The translations under genes and the position numbers were made by a program. From an uncultured Propionibacteriaceae bacterium (lineage in GTDB: Bacteria; Actinomycetota; Actinomycetes; Propionibacteriales; Propionibacteriaceae): a stretch of DNA of 10,452 nt. The notes beneath the pieces are model-generated. The model was not told where the DNA came from. It did no database searches and saw only the letters and a list, made by a program, of their open reading frames with translations. Where the stretch lies: the NCBI GenBank assembly GCA_937859105.1, contig CALMAD010000385.1:1-10452 (forward strand). Reading direction: 5' to 3'. Of the stretch, positions 1 through 7,170 are shown in pieces. Every line of letters begins with the position of its first letter. The stretch's first letter is position 1.

Positions 1-61
1 CCTCGCCGTGAAATATCCCAGACCCGGGACCACCCCTTCGACCGAGAGGAGACGCCCATGA
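1..61 (+). CDS. Possible C-terminal end of an upstream gene (partial)
   Basis: Reading from base 2, the frame is open from the window edge to a TGA at 59-61 and ends in LAVKYPRPGTTPSTERRRP. That stop would overlap the next ATG (58-60) as ATGA, the junction used repeatedly in this window, which is the main reason to suspect a real gene end. Only about 19 residues are visible, so no family can be assigned. The frame of the next gene is also open back to the window edge, so that gene could instead begin further upstream and this tail would then be chance. The region also contains the ribosome binding site AGAGGAG at 45-51. Confidence 0.35.
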   Translation, partial: LAVKYPRPGTTPSTERRRP

Positions 62-258
62 CCGCCGCTGAGCTTGAGGCCGACCTGCTGATCAGGATCG
101 AGGGCGGTGAGCCGATCCAGGTCGCCACCGTGCGTTTCCCGGTCGTGGTGGGGACCGATGGCGTGGTCCGATGTCGCCTAGCCGAGTACCTCGTGCCCGC
201 GATGCGCGCCGTCGCCGAGGCGGCCGAGGAAACCAACAGAGCGGGGGAACGACGATGA
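58..258 (+). CDS. Small hypothetical phage protein (66 aa)
   Basis: A 66-residue protein of unknown function. The ATG at 58 is preceded by AGAGGAG (45-51) with a 6-base spacer, which decides the start. The first half (EADLLIRIEGGEPIQVATVRF, about residues 7-27) looks like alternating beta strands. The second half (about residues 40-60) is an alanine- and glutamate-rich helix, and the end is basic. There is no signal peptide or membrane segment. Its TGA overlaps the next ATG as ATGA (255-258), so it is probably co-translated with the methyltransferase. Small proteins of this kind are common just before the packaging genes of actinobacterial phages. That is general knowledge and gives no function. 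Confidence 0.7.
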   Translation: MTAAELEADLLIRIEGGEPIQVATVRFPVVVGTDGVVRCRLAEYLVPAMRAVAEAAEETNRAGERR

Positions 259-1511
259 TCCCAGCGACGCTGCAGGACCTCGCCGTGCCGCTGGACACGC
301 TCCGGCCGTACGCGCGGAATCCGCGCCGTGGCGACGTCGCGACGATCGTGGAGTCCCTGCGAGCCAACGGGCAGTACCGGCCGATCGTGGTCCGGTCGTC
401 CACCCGCGAGGTCCTGGCGGGCAACCACACCCTGGCCGCGGCCCGGGAGCTGGGCTGGTCGGAGATCGCGGCGACGTTCGTCGACGTCGACGACGAGCAG
501 GCGGCTCGGATCGTGCTCGTCGACAACCGCGCGAACGACGTCGCCGGCTACGACGAGGCTGAGCTCGCCGAGCTGCTGCGGGGGCTCCCGGACCTCGAGG
601 GCACCGGCTATGACCAGGCGGCTCTCGATGCGCTGGTCTACGGGCTCGAGCAGGCCCCGGCCCAGGCCCCTGATGGCATTGATGAGCTACCTGACGCCCA
701 GCCGATCGCCCGGCTCGGGGATGTGTTCGTTCTCGGCCCTCACCGGGTCGTCTGCGGGGACGCCACCGATCCGGAGGCTGTCGCGGCGTTGATGGTGAGG
801 GAGCGGGCTCAGGCGATGTGGACGGACCCGCCGTACGGCGTCGAGTACGTCGGCAAGACGAGGGATGCGTTGCGGATCGTCAACGATGGCAGCGACGGGC
901 TTGAGCAGCTGCTCACTGATGCGTGGCCGTCGGCGCTCGCCGCGCTCGAGCCGGGGTCCCCGGTCTACGTGGCGCACTCGGACACGCGCCGGGTGACGTT
1001 CGAGACGACCCTCACCGGCGCGGGGTTTCTGATCCGGCAGAACCTGATCTGGGTCAAGGACGTCCTGGTGCTGGGGCACTCGGACTACCAGTACCGCCAC
1101 GAGCCGATCCTCGCTGCGGAGGTCCCTTCGCATGAGCCCGTGCTGTACGGGTTCGCAGCCGCGAAGCCCGGCCGGCTAGGCCGGGGCGGGCCGTGGTGGT
1201 TCGGCCCGAACAACGCCACGACGGTGTTCGATGTCCCGAAGCCGCCACGAAACGCCGAGCACCCGACGATGAAGCCGGTCCAGCTGATCTGCGACATGCT
1301 CGCCAACAGCGTGCGCCCGGGCTGGCGGGTCCTCGACCTGTTCGGCGGCTCCGGATCGACCCTGATGGCCTGCGAGGTCCACGGCGCGGCGGCCCGGCTC
1401 GTCGAGCTGGACCCGCGGTTCGTCGACGTGATCTGCGCACGCTGGCAGAAGCACACCGGCCAGCTGCCGCTGCGCGACGGCGTGCCGTGTGACTTCCTCG
1501 AGGCAGCGTGA
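255..1511 (+). CDS. ParB-like nuclease domain / DNA methyltransferase fusion
   Basis: A 418-residue two-domain protein. Residues about 8-100 form a ParB/sulfiredoxin-type domain (PLDTLRPYARNPRRGD, then VLAGNHTLAAARELGW at residues 53-68, the position of the ParB GxRR-like box). Residues about 175-410 form an adenine-N6 or cytosine-N4 methyltransferase. Its catalytic motif IV DPPY (residues 191-194) comes before the SAM-binding motif I FGGSGST (363-369), the order of the beta class. EHPTMKP (335-341) is the usual motif preceding the SAM site. The start is ATG 255, with GGGGG at 243-247 and an ATGA overlap with the preceding gene; starting at the GTG at 171 would add an unlikely Arg-rich leader. 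The stop shares a base with the terminase small subunit start. No restriction endonuclease is visible, so it is probably an orphan enzyme protecting phage DNA or marking it. The base methylated cannot be read from the sequence. Confidence 0.92.
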   Translation: MIPATLQDLAVPLDTLRPYARNPRRGDVATIVESLRANGQYRPIVVRSSTREVLAGNHTLAAARELGWSEIAATFVDVDDEQAARIVLVDNRANDVAGYDEAELAELLRGLPDLEGTGYDQAALDALVYGLEQAPAQAPDGIDELPDAQPIARLGDVFVLGPHRVVCGDATDPEAVAALMVRERAQAMWTDPPYGVEYVGKTRDALRIVNDGSDGLEQLLTDAWPSALAALEPGSPVYVAHSDTRRVTFETTLTGAGFLIRQNLIWVKDVLVLGHSDYQYRHEPILAAEVPSHEPVLYGFAAAKPGRLGRGGPWWFGPNNATTVFDVPKPPRNAEHPTMKPVQLICDMLANSVRPGWRVLDLFGGSGSTLMACEVHGAAARLVELDPRFVDVICARWQKHTGQLPLRDGVPCDFLEAA

Positions 1512-2011
1512 TGGCGGTCCCGGCCGGGTCGAAACGGAAGGCCGCGCCGGCGCAGCTGCGGATCGTCGGCGGGCGCGGCGTCCGGAAGGACGGGATCCCG
1601 ACCGACTCAGGTGGCCGACCGATCGAGCAAGGCCCTGACTTCAAACGCTCAGCGCCGACCAAGCCCGACGATCTCTCGGCCGACGCCGCCGTGCTGTGGG
1701 AGCTCGTCGTCGACCAGATGAGCACCATCGGCTTGCTGAAGCCGCTCGACGGCCCGGCGCTGCAGGTCGCGTGCGAGAACTACGCGCGGTGGAAGGAAGC
1801 CGTCCGTTTTCGCCAGGCTCACGCGCTGCTCGCGAAGAACAGCCAGGGCACCGTCGCGGCGCCGTGGATCGGGATCGAGGAGCGCGCATCGAGGGAGTTC
1901 AGGGCCTGGGCTGCGGAGTTCGGGTTCACCCCAGCGGCCGAGAAGGCGCTCGCCGGGGAGGTAGCAGGTGTCGACACCAGTGCAGGAGCAGGAGGAAACA
2001 ACCCCTTCTGA
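1511..2011 (+). CDS. Terminase small subunit (P27 family-like)
   Basis: A 166-residue protein. Small terminase subunits bind the phage packaging site and load the large subunit. Fit to the P27 group rests on the basic, glycine-rich N-terminus with LRIVGGRG (about residues 16-23), a Pro-containing linker (APTKPDDLSADAAVLWELVV), the helical core LWELVVDQMSTIGLLKPLDG followed by a second helix with a conserved-looking CENYARW, and the ending FGFTPAAEKAL, equivalent to the family's typical FGLTPxxR. Its place directly before the large subunit supports this. The start is ATG 1511, with GAGG at 1500-1503 and TGATG coupling to the methyltransferase. A GTG at 1508 is a less likely alternative. The 3' end overlaps the large subunit by 44 bases. 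Confidence 0.85.
   Translation: MAVPAGSKRKAAPAQLRIVGGRGVRKDGIPTDSGGRPIEQGPDFKRSAPTKPDDLSADAAVLWELVVDQMSTIGLLKPLDGPALQVACENYARWKEAVRFRQAHALLAKNSQGTVAAPWIGIEERASREFRAWAAEFGFTPAAEKALAGEVAGVDTSAGAGGNNPF
1955..1970 (+). promoter_or_regulatory. Ribosome binding site and GTG start of terminase large subunit
   Basis: GGGGAGG (1955-1961) lies 6 bases before the GTG at 1968, inside the coding sequence of the small subunit. It fixes the large subunit start at this GTG and implies a real 44-base gene overlap. Confidence 0.65.
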
Positions 2012-3725
2012 CGACGGGGTTGTGCTGCCGGACGCGAAGGAGCTCCGCCGGCTGAAGCTCGCCCCCGAGATCGCCTGGTACCTCCTCTCGCGGGGCTGGG
2101 ACCTCCCCGCCCATCCGCCGCTGGAAAAGACCCCGGACGGCTCATCCCACCCCGATGCAGCCTTCTCGCCGGAGGCCGTCGACGCGGCGATCAACGCGCT
2201 GCGGCACATGCGGCACACGAAGGGCCGGCTTGCCGGGCTACCGCTGAACCCGGACGCGTGGCAGGTCGCCTACATCATCGCGCCGATCTTCGGCTGGCTC
2301 CGCCCTACCGAGGCCGGGACCTGGGTGCGAGTGACCCGCACGGCGTTTGTCGAGGTGCCGCGCAAAAACGGGAAGTCGACGATCTCGGGCGGCCTCGGCC
2401 TGTACTTGTGCGGCGCCGACGGCGAGCCCGGCGCCGAAGTCGTGGCCGCCGCCGCGTCGAGGGACCAGGCCAGCTTCGTGTTCGGGCCCGTCAAGGCGCT
2501 GGTCCAGAAGTCGCCGGATCTGCGCGGCCGGTTCCGGCCGCTGACGGGCAAGATCCTCCACCCGGTCTCCGGCTCCGAGTTCAAGGTCATCTCCTCGGTC
2601 GGCGACACGCAGCACGGCGCGAACATCCACGGCGCGATCATCGATGAGATCCACGTCCACCGCACCCGCGACCTGGTCGACGCGCTCGAGACCGGCACCG
2701 GCTCCCGCGAGCAGCCGCTCGTGATTATGATCACCACCGCCGGCGACGGCAAGCCGAACACGATCTACGCCATCAAGCGCCGCCTGGTCGCGCAGCTGGC
2801 GAAGGGCGCCCTGAAGGACCCGACGACCTACGGCGTGATCTGGGGCCTCCCTCCTCGAGCGAACCCGCTGAACCCGAAGAACTGGCCGATCGCGAACCCC
2901 GGATACCCGGTCTCGCCGACGCACGACTTCCTCGTGTCGGCCGCGGCCCGGGCGCGGACGTCGCCGGCGGAGCTCGCGCTCTTCAAGCGCCTGCACGCCG
3001 GGCAGCCGACACGGCAGACAACGGCCTACCTGGACCTCAGGAAGTGGCAGGGGAACCGGCGCGGCCGGTGGCCGCTGAAGCCGGAGCAGCTTGCCGGTCG
3101 GCGAGCGTTCGGCGGGCTTGACCTCGGCGCCGTCTCCGACCTCACGGCTCTGTGCTGGCTGCTGCCCGACGATGAGAACGGCGGCTTCGACGCCATGTGG
3201 CGGTTCTGGGCACCGGAGGGCGCCCTCCCTGGCTTGGATCGGCGGACGTCGGACAACGCGTCGAAGATCTGGGTGCCGAAGGGCTGGCTGACGATCACCC
3301 CCGGCGACGTCACCGACTACGACTGGATCAAGCAGGCGATCACCGAGGACTCCGAGCACCTCGAGGTCGCCTCTATCGGGATGGACATGTGGAACGCGAC
3401 CCAGCTGTCCAACGACCTCCAGGCCGCGGGCTTCCCGCTGATGAAGGTCAGGCAAGGGTTTCAGACCATGTCGCCGGCGCTGAAAGAGGTGCTGCGGCGG
3501 ATGCTCCGCAAGGAGTTGCGGCACGACGGGAACCCGGTCACGGAGTGGTGCGTCGACAACCTCGCGGTAGCGATGGATCCGGCCGGGAACGTGAAGCCCG
3601 ACAAGGCCAGCTCGGCGGACAAGATCGACGGCGTCTCCGCGCTGTGCAACGCGATGTCCGAGGCGATCGGCACCGCCGTCGAGGAGTCCGCCTACGACGA
3701 ACACCACGGCCTCCTGGTCGTGTGA
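1968..3725 (+). CDS. Terminase large subunit (ATPase plus nuclease)
   Basis: A 585-residue DNA-packaging motor that pumps phage DNA into the prohead and cuts it. The N-terminal ATPase has the viral Walker A variant VPRKNGKST (residues 130-138) and Walker B IIDEIH (224-229, with D226 and E227). A Thr-rich coupling segment follows (VIMITTAGDG). The C-terminal RNase H-like nuclease has candidate metal ligands D385 in GGLDLGAVSDLTA, D473 in GMDMWN, and D551 or D554 in SSADKIDGVSAL. Length and layout are normal for the HK97-type large terminase. The preceding small subunit and the following portal agree. The ATPase and nuclease motifs all appear intact, so the protein is probably functional. Confidence 0.95.
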   Translation: MSTPVQEQEETTPSDDGVVLPDAKELRRLKLAPEIAWYLLSRGWDLPAHPPLEKTPDGSSHPDAAFSPEAVDAAINALRHMRHTKGRLAGLPLNPDAWQVAYIIAPIFGWLRPTEAGTWVRVTRTAFVEVPRKNGKSTISGGLGLYLCGADGEPGAEVVAAAASRDQASFVFGPVKALVQKSPDLRGRFRPLTGKILHPVSGSEFKVISSVGDTQHGANIHGAIIDEIHVHRTRDLVDALETGTGSREQPLVIMITTAGDGKPNTIYAIKRRLVAQLAKGALKDPTTYGVIWGLPPRANPLNPKNWPIANPGYPVSPTHDFLVSAAARARTSPAELALFKRLHAGQPTRQTTAYLDLRKWQGNRRGRWPLKPEQLAGRRAFGGLDLGAVSDLTALCWLLPDDENGGFDAMWRFWAPEGALPGLDRRTSDNASKIWVPKGWLTITPGDVTDYDWIKQAITEDSEHLEVASIGMDMWNATQLSNDLQAAGFPLMKVRQGFQTMSPALKEVLRRMLRKELRHDGNPVTEWCVDNLAVAMDPAGNVKPDKASSADKIDGVSALCNAMSEAIGTAVEESAYDEHHGLLVV

Positions 3726-3742
3726 GAGATGGAGAACACGAG

Positions 3743-3940
3743 ATGCTGCTGTACACCGGCCACAAGATCGTCATCAACCTGGTTGATGGGTCCGCGATCC
3801 GCGGGCGGCTCGGCTGGCCCTGGGCCCGCGGCTGTCTGCGGATCCTCGACGCGGAAACGATCGACGACGGCGCCGTCGACGACGTTCCCGGCGTGCTGAT
3901 CGTGCCGAAGGCCCGGATCATGCTGGTGCAGGTCCTCTGA
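3743..3940 (+). CDS. Small Sm/LSm-like hypothetical protein (65 aa)
   Basis: A 65-residue protein between terminase and portal. The ATG at 3743 follows GGAGA (3731-3735) with a 7-base spacer, and its TGA shares a base with the portal ATG (TGATG). The in-frame GTG at 3722 is a weaker alternative start. The strand pattern KIVINLVDGSAIRGRL (about residues 8-23), LRILDAETI (32-40) and VLIVPKARIMLVQVL (51-65) resembles the five-stranded Sm/LSm or SH3-like fold, including the 'LxDGxxxxGxL' turn of the Sm1 motif. This is a pattern reading, not a proven homology. The function is unknown; its position suggests a role in packaging or portal assembly. No membrane segment or signal peptide is seen. Confidence 0.8.
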   Translation: MLLYTGHKIVINLVDGSAIRGRLGWPWARGCLRILDAETIDDGAVDDVPGVLIVPKARIMLVQVL

Positions 3941-5190
3941 TGGGGCTCACCCTGCAGCGCGCTGGGGGCAGCGTGTGGAAGAGCCCAGATGCCCCGATCC
4001 CGATCGAGCAGTGGGCGCCGGCCGAGCGGGACCCGCTGCGGCTGTGGCGGGCGCAGCCCAGCCTCCGGAAGGTCGTCGGGTTCATCGCCGAGCAGATCTC
4101 CCAGCTGCCCTGGCACGCGTTCGAGCGAGTCTCCGACACCGACCGGCAGCGCGTCCAGGGGTCCCGCGCGGAGCAGCTGCTCCGCCACCCCGCACCGCTG
4201 ATCGGTGGGGCCGCGCTTCTCGAGGCCATGGTCATCGACTGGATGCTGTGGGACCGCTACGCCGCGATCGTCGACGGCGACCAGATCATCCGGCTCCCCC
4301 CACGGCTCTGGACCATCAAGTCCGACGCGATCGGCCGACCCGTCAAGGTGTTGTTGCTGACCCCGCCCGACCAGCCGGACATCGACCTCACCGAGGCCCC
4401 GCTGATCATCGACTGGGGCTGGTCCGACATCGCCGCCGGCGGCATCTCGCCGCTGATCACGCTCGCCGAGATCCTCGACGAGGCCCGCGAATCGGTGAAG
4501 TGGCGCAAGCGCCAGTGGGACACCGCCCCACGGTTCGGCGGGCTACTGAAGCACCCGAAGACCTTCAGGGACACGAAGACGCGCGAGCGGTTCGAGATCT
4601 CCTGGAAGGCGTGGCAGGAGGGCCGGCGGGGTACCCCGATCCTCGAAGACGGGCTGGAGTACCAGGCCGCGCCCCAGCTGAACCCCCGCGACGCCCGGGA
4701 CATCGAGGGCCGGCAATGGACCGATACCGAGGTCGCGGGCGCCTACGGCATCCCGCCCGAACTTCTTGGCATCCGCCCAGGGAACTTCTCGAACATGGCG
4801 GCGCTGCGGTCGATGCTGTTCGGCCCGACGCTAGGGCCGAAGATCACGCGCCTCGAGCAGGCCGTTGCCCGCGTCGCCAACACGCTTGACCCGGGCCGGC
4901 CCGGTCTCTACCTCGAGCTGTCACGGGAGGCGGCCATCAACGGATCGCTGATCGAGCAGGCCCAGGTCCTGCAGACCATGACGGGCGGCCCGATCATGAC
5001 TCGTGCCGAGGCCCGGGCGCGGCTGAACCTGCCGCACCTCGAGGGCACCGACGAGCTGATCGTCCCGCTCAACGTCCTGGAGGGCGGGCAGGCATCGCCG
5101 ACCGACTCCGGGTCACAGAACCACGCCGGCGCCAACGGCCCCGTCCAGAGCTTCGGCGAGATCACCGAACATGAAAGGGGGCCCATCTAG
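3940..5190 (+). CDS. Portal protein (HK97 family)
   Basis: A 416-residue subunit of the ring at the special vertex through which DNA enters and leaves and to which the tail joins. The N-terminal part has the HK97 portal signature AQPSLRKVVGFIAEQISQLP (residues 38-57), then the AxLLEAMVIDWMLWDRYAAIV helix near 91-111, where the family usually has 'lLlyGNaY'. The C-terminal half has TEVAGAYGIPPELLGI and FSNMAALRSMLFGPTLGPKI (residues 283-302), matching the family's conserved 'xNxExxxxxFxxxTLxP' clamp/stem region. The length is slightly short but normal for the family. The ATG at 3940 shares its A with the preceding TGA; only a weak AGG (3930-3932) is seen, so initiation is probably coupled. Terminase before it and protease and capsid after it make this secure. 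Confidence 0.92.
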   Translation: MGLTLQRAGGSVWKSPDAPIPIEQWAPAERDPLRLWRAQPSLRKVVGFIAEQISQLPWHAFERVSDTDRQRVQGSRAEQLLRHPAPLIGGAALLEAMVIDWMLWDRYAAIVDGDQIIRLPPRLWTIKSDAIGRPVKVLLLTPPDQPDIDLTEAPLIIDWGWSDIAAGGISPLITLAEILDEARESVKWRKRQWDTAPRFGGLLKHPKTFRDTKTRERFEISWKAWQEGRRGTPILEDGLEYQAAPQLNPRDARDIEGRQWTDTEVAGAYGIPPELLGIRPGNFSNMAALRSMLFGPTLGPKITRLEQAVARVANTLDPGRPGLYLELSREAAINGSLIEQAQVLQTMTGGPIMTRAEARARLNLPHLEGTDELIVPLNVLEGGQASPTDSGSQNHAGANGPVQSFGEITEHERGPI

Positions 5191-5945
5191 TGCCCACGCA
5201 TCTGCGAGACGCCACGGTCCAGATCCGGCCGGACTGGTGCCGGATCGAAGCACGCCTCCCCGATGGGGAGACCGCCGGCGAGGCCGACGTCTACATCTTC
5301 GACGAGATCGGTTACTGGGGCACCACCGCCCGCGAGTTCGCCGAGCAGGTCGCCGACCTGGACGTCGGCCGGATCACGCTCCACCTCAACTCGCCGGGCG
5401 GCGATGCCTGGGACGGTGTCGCGATCGCCAACGTCCTGCGCCGACACCAAGCTCGCGTCGACGTCGTCGTCGAGGGCCTGGCCGCGTCGGCCGCGTCGCT
5501 GATCGCGATGGCCGGCGACCACATCACGATGGCGCCGTCGTCGATGATGATGATCCACGACGCCTCCGGGTTCGCCTGGGGCGACGCCGACACGATGCGG
5601 GAATCCGCGGAGATCCTCGACAAGCTGTCGGACTCCTACGCCGACGCCTACGCCCGCCGCGCCGGCGGCGACCGCGAGCAGTGGCGCGCCACGATGCGCG
5701 CCGAGACCTGGTACACCGCCGCGGAGGCCGTGGCGGCCGGTCTTGCCGACGAGTGGGACGAGTCCCTACCCGCGGTCGCCCACGCCCAGTTCCGGCGCGT
5801 GAAGGCCCGCAGAGCCCCATCCCCGCCCGAGGCGGAGATCCGACCTCCGCTGCCCGCCCAGGCGCAGCCCGACCCCGAGCCCGACCAACCGGCCGGGCCC
5901 AACCACCACCAGCAGGGCGCCCTCGCGCTGCTGACCAGCCTCTGA
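5190..5945 (+). CDS. Prohead (head maturation) protease, ClpP-like
   Basis: A 251-residue ClpP-type serine protease that trims the capsid protein N-terminus during head maturation. Visible features are the oxyanion/substrate strand HLNSPGGDAWDG (about residues 67-78), the nucleophile Ser100 in EGLAASAASLIAMAGD (95-110), and the catalytic His123 in MMMIHDASG. Where E. coli ClpP has the third catalytic Asp, this protein has Glu in AETWYTAAEAVAAGLAD. After about residue 200 there is a Pro/Glu/Gln-rich, probably disordered tail that is not part of the ClpP fold. The start is GTG 5190 in a TAGTG overlap with the portal stop, preceded by AAAGGGGG. The downstream capsid gene supports the assignment. 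Confidence 0.9.
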   Translation: MPTHLRDATVQIRPDWCRIEARLPDGETAGEADVYIFDEIGYWGTTAREFAEQVADLDVGRITLHLNSPGGDAWDGVAIANVLRRHQARVDVVVEGLAASAASLIAMAGDHITMAPSSMMMIHDASGFAWGDADTMRESAEILDKLSDSYADAYARRAGGDREQWRATMRAETWYTAAEAVAAGLADEWDESLPAVAHAQFRRVKARRAPSPPEAEIRPPLPAQAQPDPEPDQPAGPNHHQQGALALLTSL

Positions 5946-5947
5946 CC

Positions 5948-5967
5948 TGAAAGGACAGAACCGCATG
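5948..5967 (+). promoter_or_regulatory. Ribosome binding site of the major capsid gene
   Basis: GAAAGGA (5949-5955) lies 9 bases before the ATG at 5965, in one of the few real gaps between genes (5946-5964). The 10 bases CTGAAAGGAC (5948-5957) recur exactly before the major tail gene at 9035-9044. Confidence 0.6.
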
Positions 5968-7167
5968 AATCTCAAGGAACTGCTCGCCAAGCTCCTCCAG
6001 GAGCGCGACGAGCTTGTCGCCAAGGCAGCCGCCGCAGGCGGCCTCGACGAGGCGGGCGCGCAGCGCGCCATCGAGATCGCCGAGGAACACAAGCGCCTCA
6101 CCGCGCTCCTCGCACAGCAGGACGCCGCGAACGCCGCGCTCGCCCAGATCCCCACCGTGGAGGTCCACGAGCCCGAGCAGCCCACCGACCGGCCGACCGG
6201 CCGCACCCTCGGCGAACGCTTCGTCGCGTCGGCCGGGTACCGCGACTTCCAGTCGCAGCACCCCCACGGCATCGCGGACGGCACCCCGATCAGCATCCGG
6301 ATGGCCGCCACGATCAACCGCGAGGCGACCGGCGTCGAGGGCGTGCTGCCCGAGTGGACCGACGACCTCACGTACCGGCCGCCGCGCACCCTGATGGACC
6401 TCATCACCACCGGCACCACCGGCAAGAGCTACCTGCCCTACCGGCAGCTGATCGCCGTGACGAACAACGCCGCGATCGTCGCTGAGGCGAAGGACAACGC
6501 CGGCACCGGCACCACCGGAGGCGTCAAGCCGCTCTCGACGCTGACGTTCGCCCCGGCCGAGGCCAAGGTCGCCGACTACGCCGACGGCATGGAGGTCACG
6601 AACCAGGAACTCGAGGACGATGGCGCGATCAAGGCGCTGATCGACTCGAACCTGACCGCGAACCTGCACGACCGGATCCAGGACAAGCTCCTCAACGGCA
6701 CCGGCGTCGGCATCGAGCCCAAGGGCCTGTTCAACATCACCGGCGTGCAGCAGCAGGCCTTCGCCACCGACATGCCCACCACGATCCGGAAGACGATCAC
6801 GAAGCTCCGCAACGTCGGCGCGAGCGTGCAGGCCGTGTTGCTGAATCCTGCCGATGACGAGGCCTGGGACCTCCTCAAGGACGGCGAGGGCCGCTACCTC
6901 GGCGGCGGCCCGTTCGGGGTCTCCCCGGCGACGGCGTGGGCGGTGCCGCGCATCGGCTGCAACGCCGTCCCGATCGGCAAGGCCCTCTTGGGCAACTTCA
7001 AGACGATCCACTTCCTGACCAGGTCGCCGATCGAGATCCTCGTGTTCAACCAGCACAAGGACTACGCGCAGAGGAACTTGAACTACGTGCGCGCGGAGAC
7101 CCGCGCCATGCAGATGTTCCGGGCCCCTGGGCACCTGGCGATCGCCGACCTCGTTGCTGGCGGCTAG
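5965..7167 (+). CDS. Major capsid protein (HK97 fold)
   Basis: A 400-residue subunit of the icosahedral head. Residues 1-62 are a strongly predicted helical coiled coil rich in Leu, Glu, Lys and Ala (KELLAKLLQERDELVAKAAA, then RAIEIAEEHKRLTALLAQQD). This corresponds to the HK97 delta domain, which serves as a built-in scaffold and is removed by the protease. A Pro/Thr-rich linker (about 63-82) follows, then the mature part, including TLMDLITTGTTGKSYLPYRQ and the P/A-domain pattern FAPAEAKVADYADGMEVTNQELEDD. The cleavage point probably lies near residues 100-115, which is inference from HK97. The length is normal. No separate scaffold gene lies between portal and capsid, consistent with this arrangement. 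Confidence 0.93.
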   Translation: MNLKELLAKLLQERDELVAKAAAAGGLDEAGAQRAIEIAEEHKRLTALLAQQDAANAALAQIPTVEVHEPEQPTDRPTGRTLGERFVASAGYRDFQSQHPHGIADGTPISIRMAATINREATGVEGVLPEWTDDLTYRPPRTLMDLITTGTTGKSYLPYRQLIAVTNNAAIVAEAKDNAGTGTTGGVKPLSTLTFAPAEAKVADYADGMEVTNQELEDDGAIKALIDSNLTANLHDRIQDKLLNGTGVGIEPKGLFNITGVQQQAFATDMPTTIRKTITKLRNVGASVQAVLLNPADDEAWDLLKDGEGRYLGGGPFGVSPATAWAVPRIGCNAVPIGKALLGNFKTIHFLTRSPIEILVFNQHKDYAQRNLNYVRAETRAMQMFRAPGHLAIADLVAGG

Positions 7168-7170
7168 GCC

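Noticed and set aside
171..254. Upstream GTG extension of the methyltransferase
   Set aside because: The added 28 residues are Arg/Gly-rich and overlap the preceding gene; ATG 255 has a better ribosome binding site and ATGA coupling.
1167..1185. 7-bp GC hairpin in the methyltransferase gene (CCCGGCC / GGCCGGG)
   Set aside because: Such stems are expected in Gly/Arg-rich coding DNA at this GC content, and no T-rich tail or boundary accompanies it.
2238..3707. Long open frame on the minus strand (489 codons) opposite the terminase large subunit
   Set aside because: It mirrors the terminase code, is Arg-rich with no known motif, and lies against the direction of every other gene.
4819..4841. 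8-bp stem (TTCGGCCC / GGGCCGAA, 7-base loop) inside the portal gene
   Set aside because: It is explained by repeated Gly-Pro codons in the conserved FGPTLGPK segment; no T run follows and no gene boundary is near.
6187..6202. Direct repeat GACCGGCC x2 in the capsid gene
   Set aside because: It encodes part of the Pro/Thr linker after the scaffold-like domain and has only two short copies, so it is probably codon-driven.
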